From contig NZ_JACSPO010000005.1 in assembly GCF_014837105.1 (NCBI RefSeq), forward strand, positions 131,232-195,231: 64,000 bases of DNA. The letters are read 5' to 3'. Every line of letters begins with the position of its first letter. The first letter of the stretch is position 1. Shown one piece after another: positions 8,652-20,696 of this stretch. The DNA is from Oceanitalea stevensii (GTDB taxonomy: Bacteria; Actinomycetota; Actinomycetes; Actinomycetales; Actinomycetaceae). The notes beneath the pieces were generated by a model. The model searched no databases. It had not been told where the DNA came from and saw nothing but the letters and a program-made list of their open reading frames with translations. Both the position numbers and the translations under genes were made by a program.

Positions 8652-9563
8652 GTGCTCGGCAAGCTCGCGGGGGCCACCGCGCTCACCGCCGTCGGCGGTC
8701 TCGGCTGGGCCGTCACCGAGACGCGGCTCTTCACCGTGCGCACCCACGTGGTGCCGGTGCTGGCGCCGGGCAGCCGGCCCCTGAGGGTCCTGCACGTCTC
8801 CGACCTCCACCTCACCCCCGCGCAGCGGCTCAAGCAGGAGTGGGTGCGCCGGCTGGCGGACCTCGAGCCGGACCTCGTCGTCTCGACCGGGGACAACCTC
8901 GCCCACCAGGAGGCCGTGCCCTCGGTGGCGTACGCGCTCGGCGCGCTGCTCAGCGTGCCGGGGGTCTTCGTCCTCGGCTCCAACGACTACTACGCCCCGC
9001 AGCCGAAGAACCCGGCCCGCTACCTCACGCCCTCCTCGCGGCGGAGCACGACGAGCGAGGAGCCGCAGACGCTGCCCACCGACGATCTCGTCGAGGTGCT
9101 GGGGTCGGGCGGCTGGCTCGACCTCACCAACACCCGAGGGAGTCTCGACGTCGCCGGACAGCGGCTGTCCTTCGTCGGGGTCGACGACCCCCACCTCGAG
9201 CGTGACCGTCTGCCCGCCCCCGGCGGCGAGCACGGCGACCTCCACGTCGGCGTCTCGCACGCCCCGTACACGCGCGTGCTGGACGAGATGGCCGACGACG
9301 GCTGCGGGCTGATCCTCGCCGGGCACACCCACGGCGGTCAGCTCCGCGTCCCGGGATACGGCGCGCTCGTGACGAACTGCGACCTCGACCGGGAGCGGGC
9401 GAGCGGGCTCCACGGGTGGCCGGGGCCGCGTCCTGACGCGCCCGGTGGGCAGGGCTCGGCGTGGCTCAACGTCTCCGCCGGCATGGGCACCTCCCCCTAC
9501 ACGCCGGTGCGTTTCGCCTGCCGGCCGGAGGTCAGCCTCCTGCAGCTCGTCGCCACCGCATAG
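8652..9563 (+). CDS. metallophosphoesterase (calcineurin-like), membrane-associated
   Basis: A 303-residue calcineurin-fold phosphoesterase in an operon with the PBP gene. Metal ligand motifs are VSDLHLTP (DxH), STGDN (GDx), GSND in place of the usual GNHD, and AGHTHGGQLRVPG (GHTH). An N-terminal hydrophobic stretch (LAGATALTAVGGLGWAV) suggests a membrane anchor or signal. GTG at 8652 begins 2 bp after the PBP stop; earlier codons lie inside the PBP gene. The counterpart Rv3683 is in the same place in mycobacteria. The natural substrate is unknown. Confidence 0.9.
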   Translation: MLGKLAGATALTAVGGLGWAVTETRLFTVRTHVVPVLAPGSRPLRVLHVSDLHLTPAQRLKQEWVRRLADLEPDLVVSTGDNLAHQEAVPSVAYALGALLSVPGVFVLGSNDYYAPQPKNPARYLTPSSRRSTTSEEPQTLPTDDLVEVLGSGGWLDLTNTRGSLDVAGQRLSFVGVDDPHLERDRLPAPGGEHGDLHVGVSHAPYTRVLDEMADDGCGLILAGHTHGGQLRVPGYGALVTNCDLDRERASGLHGWPGPRPDAPGGQGSAWLNVSAGMGTSPYTPVRFACRPEVSLLQLVATA

Positions 9564-9616
9564 CGACATGCCTCACACGGCGGGGTGCCGGTTTCACTCC
9601 TGAGCAGGTGCTCCGC

Positions 9617-9622
9617 TATCCT
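9617..9622 (+). promoter_or_regulatory. Candidate -10 of tRNA-Pro
   Basis: TATCCT lies 13 bp before the tRNA 5' end; TTCACT at 9593-9598 with an 18-bp spacer is a weak -35. Confidence 0.4.
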
Positions 9623-9635
9623 GATCTGGCTTTAC

Positions 9636-9709
9636 CGGGGTGTGGCGCAGCTTGGTAGCGCGCCTCGTTCGGGACGAGGAGGTCGTGGGTTCGAATCCCG
9701 CCACCCCGA
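9636..9709 (+). tRNA. tRNA-Pro(CGG)
   Basis: A 74-nt cloverleaf. Acceptor CGGGGTG pairs with CACCCCG, anticodon arm CCTCG-TTCGGGA-CGAGG gives anticodon CGG, and the T-arm contains GGTTCGAATCC. CCA is not encoded. Confidence 0.97.
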
Positions 9710-9716
9710 CCGGTAG

Positions 9717-9746
9717 AAGGCCCGGAACCGCAAGGTTCCGGGCCTT
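9717..9746. terminator. Terminator after tRNA-Pro
   Basis: AAGGCCCGGAACC, loop GCAA, GGTTCCGGGCCTT: a perfect 13-bp stem with a GNRA loop, 7 bp after the tRNA and before the convergent DUF3152 gene. It can serve both strands. Confidence 0.88.
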
Positions 9747-9769
9747 CGGCGTCTCTCCGGGCGCTCTGG

Positions 9770-10585
9770 TCAGCCGGCGGGCCAGCCGTTGGGCAGGCAG
9801 CCGCCCAGGCCGAGGGTCTGCTGGACCATCACCGGGGCCGTCTCGCCCGGGGCCGGGCAGGCGACGTGGCCGTGGCCGATCACGTGGCCGACCTCGTGGT
9901 TGACGAGGTACTGGCGGTACTCGGCGACCGTCCCACCGGCCTCGAGGAAGGGCTCGGCGCCCTGCGCCCAGCGGACCGCGTTGAGCACGGCGTAACCCAC
10001 CCGGCCGCACGAGACGGTGCCACCGGTGTCCACCGGGGCGCACAGCTCGTCGGTGGTGGCGGGTGAGGCGAGCGTGAGGTCGACGTCCGCCTCGCCGTCG
10101 GTGCGGGCGAAGACGACGGAGCCGTCGTGGCCCCACCCACGCGGGTCGTTGAGCGTGTCCATGACCTGACGGGCGAACTCGTGCCCGTCCACCCCCAGCC
10201 CGGTCTCGACCTCCACGCGCACGGTGACGACGCCCTCCGCCTCGTGCGGGGCCGCGACGGCGCCCGGGACCGTCCGCAGCCGCCCACCGGCGTCGTGCGG
10301 CACGTCGGTACGCCACAGGCCGCCCTGCTCGGCGAGGAAGGTGAGCGTGGGCGCCTTGGGGGGCGGCTTGGGCCGCTCCTCACGGGCGTCGACGGACACG
10401 CCGTTCCTGCCGGGTGAGCGTCCGCCGTCGGGCACCTGTCCGCCGTCGGGCACGCCCGTGCCGCCGAGGATCCGGGGAGCCACCCAGGGATCCCCGGACT
10501 CCGGCGTCGGCGAGGGCGCCGGGACGGCGCCCAGCAGGGCGGCCACCGTCGCCAGCGTGGCCAGGCCCCACGACACGCGTCTCAT
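9770..10585 (-). CDS. exported DUF3152 protein with zinc-metallopeptidase motif
   Basis: A 271-residue protein with an N-terminal signal sequence (MRRVSWGLATLATVAALLGA), a Pro/Gly-rich linker (residues 27-75) and a C-terminal DUF3152 domain. That domain contains NHEVGHVIGHGHVACP, an HExxHxxGHxH zinc site like metzincins, and the family end GLGGCLPNGWP. It is therefore probably an extracytoplasmic protease or a zinc-binding relative; no substrate is known. It is convergent with tRNA-Pro and lies downstream of trxA on the same strand with a 71-bp gap. The ATG at 10585 gives the complete signal peptide. Confidence 0.85.
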   Translation of the reverse strand: MRRVSWGLATLATVAALLGAVPAPSPTPESGDPWVAPRILGGTGVPDGGQVPDGGRSPGRNGVSVDAREERPKPPPKAPTLTFLAEQGGLWRTDVPHDAGGRLRTVPGAVAAPHEAEGVVTVRVEVETGLGVDGHEFARQVMDTLNDPRGWGHDGSVVFARTDGEADVDLTLASPATTDELCAPVDTGGTVSCGRVGYAVLNAVRWAQGAEPFLEAGGTVAEYRQYLVNHEVGHVIGHGHVACPAPGETAPVMVQQTLGLGGCLPNGWPAG

Positions 10586-10656
10586 CTCACCTCACTGGGA
10601 CTGAACCAGCGTCCCCCGCCGCGCGGGGGTGGCGGCGCAGACGCGGCCGAGTCTAC

Positions 10657-11031
10657 TCAGGCCTGCTGCTCCGCCTGGGCGTCGGCGACCTTGGCCCGGA
10701 CCTCGTCCATGTCCAGACCCTTGACCTGGTCGATGAGCTGCTCGAGCTGCGGACCGGGCAGGGCGCCGGCCTGGGAGAAGACGAGGACGCCCTCACGGAA
10801 CGCCATGAGCGTGGGGATGGCGGTGATGCCGGCCTGCGCGGCGAGCTGCTGCTCGGCCTCGGTGTCGACCTTGGCGAAGACGATGTCCTCGTGCTTCTCG
10901 GAGGCCTTCTGGTAGACCGGCGCGAACTGCTTGCAGGGGCCGCACCAGTCGGCCCAGAAGTCCACGAGGACGATGTCGTTGTCCGTGATGGTCTGCTCGA
11001 GGGTCGTCGCGGTGACGTCGGTGGTAGCCAT
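10657..11031 (-). CDS. trxA: thioredoxin
   Basis: A 124-residue dithiol-disulfide oxidoreductase. VDFWADWCGPCKQFAPVY has the WCGPC redox site, ITAIPTLMAFREG the cis-Pro loop. The C-terminal 20 residues (DEVRAKVADAQAEQQA) extend the usual ~105-residue fold. The ATG at 11031 has AGGAG 5 nt upstream; a GTG two codons earlier sits inside that ribosome binding site and is less likely. It is divergent from the S9 peptidase gene, 95 bp apart. Confidence 0.95.
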   Translation of the reverse strand: MATTDVTATTLEQTITDNDIVLVDFWADWCGPCKQFAPVYQKASEKHEDIVFAKVDTEAEQQLAAQAGITAIPTLMAFREGVLVFSQAGALPGPQLEQLIDQVKGLDMDEVRAKVADAQAEQQA

Positions 11032-11126
11032 GCTCACTCCTGTCGATCGGGATTGTCTTGCGGGTCAACACGTGGCGCCGTCAACTATTCCGTCTCGCGC
11101 TCGCGCCACCGACCTACGCTGGGCTC

Positions 11127-15417
<4,291 letters not shown>

Positions 15418-15551
15418 GAGAGGGCTCCGCTGGTTGGGTACAGGTGGAGCCGGCCGGGAGGGGGCGCGGCCCCGAGAACGCAGCACAGTCTAGGTCGATC
15501 TCAGATCTCGGTCATCTGAGTGTCCGCTGACTGGAAAACCTGCGTCAACAC

Positions 15552-16328
15552 TCACCCGCTGAGGACGTCCCAGCCGAGACGGGCGATGAGCGCGAGGACG
15601 ACGACGAGGAACACGACCCTGACGAAGCCGCTCCCCTTGGCCACGGCCATCCGCGCCCCCAGGTACCCACCGACGAGGTTCGCCGCCCCCAGCGCCAGGC
15701 CCAGGCCCCACAGGACCGCGCCGTGCGGGACGAAGAACAGGAGCGCGCCGGCGTTCGTCGCGAAGTTGACGATCTTGGCCAGCGCCGAGGCCGGCAGGAA
15801 GGCGTAGCCGAGCACGGAGACGAGGCTGATGACGAGGAAGGTGCCGGTGCCGGGGCCGAGCAGCCCGTCGTAGGCGCCGATGCCCAGGCCGAGGGCGGCG
15901 GCGGCCAGGTGGTGGCCCCGGCCGCTCCAGCGCAGGTCGGTCTGGGCGCCGATCGTGGGCCGGGCGATCGTCCAGGCCGCCACCGCGAGGAGGACGACGA
16001 GGATGATCGGGGTGAAGAGCTCGGAGGGGATCTGCGCGGCGAGCGCCGCCCCGCCGAAGGCGCCGACGAGCGCGGCGAGCGCCATGGGCGCCGCCGTGCG
16101 CAGGTCCGGGCCCACGCGCCGGTAGTAGGTGAGGGCGCTGACCGACGTGCCCATGATCGAGCCGACCTTGTTGGTCGCCAGCGCCTGGACCGGGCTGATG
16201 CCCGGCACGAGGAGCAGCGCCGGCAGCTGGATGAGACCACCACCGCCGACGACGGCGTCCACCCAGCCGGCGGTGAAGCCGGCGAGCAGCAGGAGGACGA
16301 GGCCGAGGACGTCCAGCTCGAGGGGCAC
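15552..16328 (-). CDS. TSUP-family (TauE/SafE) anion permease
   Basis: A 258-residue integral membrane protein with about eight hydrophobic segments. The internal repeats GFTAGWVDAVVGGGGLIQLP and GLGIGAYDGLLGPGTGTFLV are the duplicated TSUP motifs. The family moves sulfite, sulfonates, sulfolactate or related anions; the substrate here cannot be told. GTG at 16328 is used because CAGGAT lies 6 nt upstream and the first helix follows directly; an in-frame start 16 codons earlier is possible. It is a single gene between lysC and the DUF5063 gene on the same strand. Confidence 0.9.
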   Translation of the reverse strand: MPLELDVLGLVLLLLAGFTAGWVDAVVGGGGLIQLPALLLVPGISPVQALATNKVGSIMGTSVSALTYYRRVGPDLRTAAPMALAALVGAFGGAALAAQIPSELFTPIILVVLLAVAAWTIARPTIGAQTDLRWSGRGHHLAAAALGLGIGAYDGLLGPGTGTFLVISLVSVLGYAFLPASALAKIVNFATNAGALLFFVPHGAVLWGLGLALGAANLVGGYLGARMAVAKGSGFVRVVFLVVVLALIARLGWDVLSG

Positions 16329-16385
16329 GCGCCCATCCTGCCCCACGGCGCGGCCGGGCCTGTGCGGCGGCCGCAAGGGGTGGGG

Positions 16386-16982
16386 TCAGACCGCGCCGTC
16401 GGCGTGGAGGGCGTCGAACTCGGCGTCGGCGGCGACGTCGGCGGGCACGTCGAGACGGAGGTGGGAGAGCACCGAGAGGAGGGCGCGCAGCGCTGCTGCC
16501 GCGCGGTCCCCCCAGCTGGACAGGTAGGAGAACTGCCACCACCACAGCGCCTCGATGACGTTCCCGGCGCGGTGGTGGATGAGGCCGCGCCGCAGCGCGA
16601 GGGCCACCTCGGCGATGTCCGCGGACAGCATGCCGGTGACGGAGACGTTGTCGACGAGCGGGTCGGGGACCTCGCGGTACTCGTCGAGACCGTCGAAGAC
16701 GTTCGCCAGACCGAGGCGGAGCGGGTCGGCGTCGGGCTCCTCGCCGTCGTCGGGCTCGAAGCGCTGGGGCGGGACGACGTCGGTGACGGCGCCGAGGCGG
16801 GCCCCGGCGGCGCTGAGGTCGGAGAGCGCGAGGAGGAGCAGGGAGATGGCGAGGTCCGGGTGGGCGCCGGCGGCCACCTGGGTGACCGTCTCGAGGAAGC
16901 GCTCGGACTCGGCGGCCATGGCGCCGGCGAGGGCATGGAGGTCGGCGACCTCGGCGCCCTGCGGGTCGGTCTGCTCAGGCAT
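16386..16982 (-). CDS. DUF5063 protein
   Basis: A 198-residue acidic, mostly helical soluble protein that overlaps the end of recR by 8 bp, so it is co-translated with it. Characteristic stretches are [30 protein letters not shown] and [22 protein letters not shown]. It fits DUF5063, a family that often follows recR in actinobacteria. Function unknown; location after recR hints at a link with repair or simply shared expression. Confidence 0.85.
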   Translation of the reverse strand: MPEQTDPQGAEVADLHALAGAMAAESERFLETVTQVAAGAHPDLAISLLLLALSDLSAAGARLGAVTDVVPPQRFEPDDGEEPDADPLRLGLANVFDGLDEYREVPDPLVDNVSVTGMLSADIAEVALALRRGLIHHRAGNVIEALWWWQFSYLSSWGDRAAAALRALLSVLSHLRLDVPADVAADAEFDALHADGAV

Positions 16983-17574
16983 CGATCCTCCTGCGTCCCT
17001 CGAAGGCCCTGCCTAGGGTGATCTCGTCCGCGTACTCCAGGTCCCCGCCCACGGGCAGGCCGGACGCGAGCCGGGAGACCGGGATGCCCATCCCACGGAG
17101 CATGCGCGCGAGGTACGTGGCGGTGGCCTCGCCCTCAATGTTGGGGTCGGTGGCGAGGATGACCTCGGTGACGTTGCCGTCGGCCAGGCGGGTCATCAGC
17201 TCGCGGATGCGGAGGTTGTCCGGGCCGATGCCGTTGATCGGGTTGATCGCGCCGCCGAGCACGTGGTACTTCCCGCGGAACTCGCGGGTGCGCTCGATCG
17301 CGACGACGTCCTTGGCCTCCTCGACGACGCACAGAACGTCGTCGCTGCGGCGGGTGTCCAGGCAGATACGGCAGCGCTCACCCTCGGAGACGTTGCCGCA
17401 TACCTCGCAGAAGCGGACCTTGCTCTTGACCTCCGTGAGGACGTGCGCGAGCCGCTCGACGTCCGCGGTCTCGGCCGACAGGACGTGGAACGCGATCCGC
17501 TGGGCGCTCTTGGGCCCGATCCCGGGGAGTCGACCGAGCTCGTCGATGAGGTCCTGCACAGCGCCTTCGTACAC
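16975..17574 (-). CDS. recR: recombination mediator protein RecR
   Basis: Works with RecO/RecF to load RecA on gapped DNA. The 199-residue length is standard. The helix-hairpin-helix [18 protein letters not shown] is followed by the four-cysteine zinc finger [16 protein letters not shown] and a Toprim domain with [12 protein letters not shown] and [18 protein letters not shown]. The start is GTG at 17574 ([13 protein letters not shown]). It follows dnaX after only 51 bp; the ybaB gene usually found between dnaX and recR is absent. Confidence 0.97.
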   Translation of the reverse strand: MYEGAVQDLIDELGRLPGIGPKSAQRIAFHVLSAETADVERLAHVLTEVKSKVRFCEVCGNVSEGERCRICLDTRRSDDVLCVVEEAKDVVAIERTREFRGKYHVLGGAINPINGIGPDNLRIRELMTRLADGNVTEVILATDPNIEGEATATYLARMLRGMGIPVSRLASGLPVGGDLEYADEITLGRAFEGRRRIDA

Positions 17575-17625
17575 CTGGACAGCGTACGTCCCCCCGGTGA
17601 CACCGGGGGGTCCGGCCCGGTGCGG

Positions 17626-20217
17626 CTACTCCTCGTGGATGATCGTCCCGCCGAGCATCCGCTCGATGAGGGGCGCCCCGACGAGCCCGGAGTGCTCCGC
17701 GTCCGGGTCGTCCATGCTCGGGACGTCGTCGGCGGGCGCGATCCGGGCAGCGGCGGGCGGCTCGGGTGCGGGCGGCGCCGTGCGCGGCGCGGCGGCGCGT
17801 CCCTGCGGTCCCGCGCCGTCCCGTCCCGTCGCGGACGACGACGGCGAGCCGGCCGACGGCGGTGACGCGGCGGGAGCCCGGGAGTCGGGCGCGGGGCTCG
17901 GCGGCGCCGCGGGCTCGCTGGTCCAGGCCGGCGGCTCGGGTGCGGGCTCGCCCCACGGCTCGGCCGCGGGGGCGGGGTCCGGGGCTCCCCAGGCGGAGGA
18001 GGTGGCCGGTGCCGGGGCCGCGTAGGGGGCCTCGCCCTGCCGCCCGTCCTCGGCCGCGGTGCTGAGCACCGGCTCGATGCGGAGCTGGACGCCGAGGGTC
18101 TCGAGGAGCGCGCGCTGGAGGTGCTCGGTGTGGGCACCGCTGCCGAAGGTGTGCGCGAGGCCGGAGGTGGCGAAGGCGAGGTGGAGGACTCCACCGGAGA
18201 CCTCACCGACCTGGGCGTTCTGGGAGACCAGCGCCCAGGTGGTGCGCTTGAAGCGCGCGAGGGTGGAGAGCACCTCGGGCCACCGGCGGCGGATGAGGTC
18301 CGCGTCCGGCCCGGCCGGCGCGGGAGTCGCCGGCGCGGGAGCCGCGGGCGCGGCGCCGCCGCTCGGCATCGACCCGCGGCCGGGCGTGGGGCCGCCGGGG
18401 GCCGGGCTCGCGGGGGCGCTGCCCCAGCCCGCCTCGGACTGCGGCTCCGCCGCCTGCCGCGCGGCCGGGGGCTGGGACGCGGCCGGTCGCTCGGGCGTCC
18501 TGTCGACCTCCCACGCGGGCTGCTCCCGCTGCGGGGGCGGGGCGGCCGGACGGTCGTCCTCCTGCGCGGGCGCGGAGCGCTGAGCGTCCTGCGAACGTGC
18601 GTCGTCCGCCCGCTCGGGGGCAGCAGCCTCGCGTCCGGGCTGCTCCTCGCGGGGGCGGGGGGCCCTGGGACGCTCGGCGGCAGCCGGACCGGCGTCCGGC
18701 TGCTCCTCCGCCCGGCGGGCGTCCTCGCGCTGCGGGCGGTCGTCGCGGTCCGGGCCGGGTGTGGGCTCGGCGGGCGCCGGTGCGGCCTGCGGCGTCGTCC
18801 GCTGTGCCGGGGCAGGGGCCTCCTCCGAGGGGGCCGGCGCATCCTGGGCCGGCGCCGACGGAGCGGACGCCGCCTGGGCGGGAGCGGGCGCGGCCTGGGC
18901 GGGAGCGGCCTGGACGGAGGCGGACGGCGCAGGCGCGGACTGAGCCGGGGTCGACGGCGCGGGCGCAGCCTCGGCGGGAGCGGACGGCACAGGCGTCGCC
19001 TGGGCGCGCGCGGACTGACTCGGCACGGGCTGGGCGGCGGCCGGAGCGCCTCCCCCACCGGAGAGGTGACGCTCGATGCGGTCGAGGCGGGCCGCGTGGC
19101 CGCGGGCGGCGTCGTCGGCGCCGGGCAGGAGCAGGCGCGCGCACATGAGCTCGAGCTGGAGACGCGGGGAGGTGGCCCCGCTCATCTCGGTGAGGGCGTC
19201 GTTGACGAGGTCGCCGGCGCGGGTGAGCTCGGCGGGGCCGAGCTGCTGGGACTGGACCTGCATGCGCTCGAACTGGTCCTTGGACAGCGAGCGCAGCACG
19301 GAGACCGCGTGCTCCCCGGACACGGCGATGACGACGAGGTCGCGGATCCGCTCGAGGAGGTCCTCGGCGAAGCGTCGCGGGTCGTGGCCGGAGTCGATGA
19401 CGCGGTCCACGACGCGGAAGAGGCTCGCGCCGTCGCGCGCGGCCAGGGAGTCGACGACGTCGTCCAGCAGGGTCGCGTGGGTGTAGCCGAGCAGGGCGAC
19501 GGCCCGCTCGTAGCTGACCTCCCCGTCCTGGGCGCCGGCGATGAGCTGGTCGAGCACCGACAGGGAGTCACGCACCGAGCCGCCGCCCGCGCGCACGACG
19601 AGCGGCAGCACGCCCGTGGCCACCCGCACGCCCTCGGCCGTGCACAGCTCCTCGAGGTAGGACTGCAGGCGCTCCGGCGGCACGAGCCGGAAGGGGTAGT
19701 GGTGGGTGCGGGAGCGGATGGTCCCGATGACCTTCTCGGGCTCCGTCGTCGCGAAGACGAACTTCACGTGCGCCGGCGGCTCCTCGACGAGCTTGAGGAG
19801 GGCGTTGAAGCCCTGGCTCGTCACCATGTGGGCTTCGTCGATGATGAAGACCTTGTAGCGGTCGCGGGCGGGGGCGAAGGCCGCCCGCTCCCGCAGCTCG
19901 CGGGCGTCGTCGACGCCACCGTGCGAGGCGGCATCCATCTCGACGACGTCGAGCGAACCGGAACCGCCGCGGGCGAGGTCGACGCAGCTGGGGCAGACAC
20001 CGCACGGGGTGTCGGTCGGGCCCTCGGCACAGTTGAGGCAGCGCGCGAAGATGCGCGCCGACGTCGTCTTCCCGCAGCCGCGCGGCCCGGAGAAGAGGTA
20101 GGCGTGCGTGATGCGGTCCGACTTCAGCGCGGCCCGCAGCGGGTCGGTGACGTGCTCCTGCCCGATGACGTCCGCAAAGGTCTCGGGGCGGTAGCGGCGG
20201 TACAGGGCGGTGCTCAC
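17626..20217 (-). CDS. dnaX: DNA polymerase III gamma/tau subunit
   Basis: Clamp-loader ATPase of the replisome. Within the 863 residues, Walker A GPRGCGKTT is at 44-52, the zinc module uses Cys63, 72, 75 and 78, and DEAH starts at 127. The sensor region reads TIRSRTHHYPFR, then domain III to about residue 370. Residues ~390-630 are a long Ala/Pro/Glu/Arg-rich linker (APAPS-type repeats), and ~635-730 looks like the tau C-terminal domain (RRWPEVLSTLARFKRTTW), ending in another Pro-rich tail. GTG at 20217 has TAGAGT 6 nt upstream, so it is probably leaderless. The SRP RNA gene lies immediately upstream on the same strand. No slippery A-run for programmed frameshifting was noticed. Confidence 0.97.
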   Translation of the reverse strand: MSTALYRRYRPETFADVIGQEHVTDPLRAALKSDRITHAYLFSGPRGCGKTTSARIFARCLNCAEGPTDTPCGVCPSCVDLARGGSGSLDVVEMDAASHGGVDDARELRERAAFAPARDRYKVFIIDEAHMVTSQGFNALLKLVEEPPAHVKFVFATTEPEKVIGTIRSRTHHYPFRLVPPERLQSYLEELCTAEGVRVATGVLPLVVRAGGGSVRDSLSVLDQLIAGAQDGEVSYERAVALLGYTHATLLDDVVDSLAARDGASLFRVVDRVIDSGHDPRRFAEDLLERIRDLVVIAVSGEHAVSVLRSLSKDQFERMQVQSQQLGPAELTRAGDLVNDALTEMSGATSPRLQLELMCARLLLPGADDAARGHAARLDRIERHLSGGGGAPAAAQPVPSQSARAQATPVPSAPAEAAPAPSTPAQSAPAPSASVQAAPAQAAPAPAQAASAPSAPAQDAPAPSEEAPAPAQRTTPQAAPAPAEPTPGPDRDDRPQREDARRAEEQPDAGPAAAERPRAPRPREEQPGREAAAPERADDARSQDAQRSAPAQEDDRPAAPPPQREQPAWEVDRTPERPAASQPPAARQAAEPQSEAGWGSAPASPAPGGPTPGRGSMPSGGAAPAAPAPATPAPAGPDADLIRRRWPEVLSTLARFKRTTWALVSQNAQVGEVSGGVLHLAFATSGLAHTFGSGAHTEHLQRALLETLGVQLRIEPVLSTAAEDGRQGEAPYAAPAPATSSAWGAPDPAPAAEPWGEPAPEPPAWTSEPAAPPSPAPDSRAPAASPPSAGSPSSSATGRDGAGPQGRAAAPRTAPPAPEPPAAARIAPADDVPSMDDPDAEHSGLVGAPLIERMLGGTIIHEE

Positions 20218-20271
20218 CCCACGACTCTAGGCGCCCGAGGCCCCTCCTCGCGCCCCCCCCTGTGCAGGCAT

Positions 20272-20368
20272 GAAAGGACCCCTCGCGCACCCGCCAGAGC
20301 TCACCTGCCCTTGCTGCCTTCCGGCCCTGGGGGAGTTCAGTGAGGTGACGCCGCACGAGGGGTCGGCA
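20272..20368 (-). ncRNA. ffs: Signal recognition particle RNA (4.5S type)
   Basis: On the minus strand the apical loop reads GGCCGGAAGGCAGCAAGGGC, the universal SRP domain IV signature with GGAA tetraloop and asymmetric loop (20309-20328). The flanks pair through CCGACCCCTCGTG near 20366 and CGCGAGGGGTC near 20275. Length ~97 nt and position next to dnaX match other actinobacteria. Ends are estimated to a few bases. Confidence 0.93.
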
Positions 20369-20496
20369 CCAAGTCTAACGGACGGTGACGGGCGGTCCAT
20401 CCCACGTCGCGAACCGGGGCGTGAGTGAGGGATGGCGCACACCTGGGCACGGGCGGTTCGATCCACGGCCGGTCCTCGGGTACTCTCGACGCGCCA

Positions 20497-20581
20497 GGAG
20501 GATTCGCCTAGTGGCCTATGGCGCACGCTTGGAAAGCGTGTTGGGTTAACGCCCTCGGGGGTTCGAATCCCCCATCCTCCG
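20497..20581 (+). tRNA. tRNA-Ser(GGA)
   Basis: An 85-nt class II tRNA. Acceptor GGAGGAT pairs with ATCCTCC, discriminator G, anticodon loop CTTGGAAAG gives GGA, long variable arm, T-arm GGTTCGAATCC. TACTCT at 20481 is a likely -10. No CCA encoded. Confidence 0.96.
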
Positions 20582-20696
20582 CCGGTGCCGAACGGCCTCC
20601 GACCGCGTACAACGCCGGTCGGGGGCCGTCGGTCTTTCCAGCCCGAGGGTCGCGACCGGGTGGCACGCCGAGCCGGCCCGTGCCTACGGTGCCTAC

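Noticed and set aside
15418-15551. A lysine riboswitch or leader peptide upstream of lysC
   Set aside because: The leader after the likely -10 is only about 70 nt and shows no riboswitch core or Lys-rich ORF.
18760-19040. A CRISPR-like or satellite repeat inside dnaX
   Set aside because: The periodicity is the Ala/Pro/Ser-rich linker of gamma/tau, in frame and without spacer structure.
20248-20262. A poly-C stretch near the SRP RNA as a phase-variable tract
   Set aside because: It lies in the non-coding gap between dnaX and ffs and would not change a reading frame.
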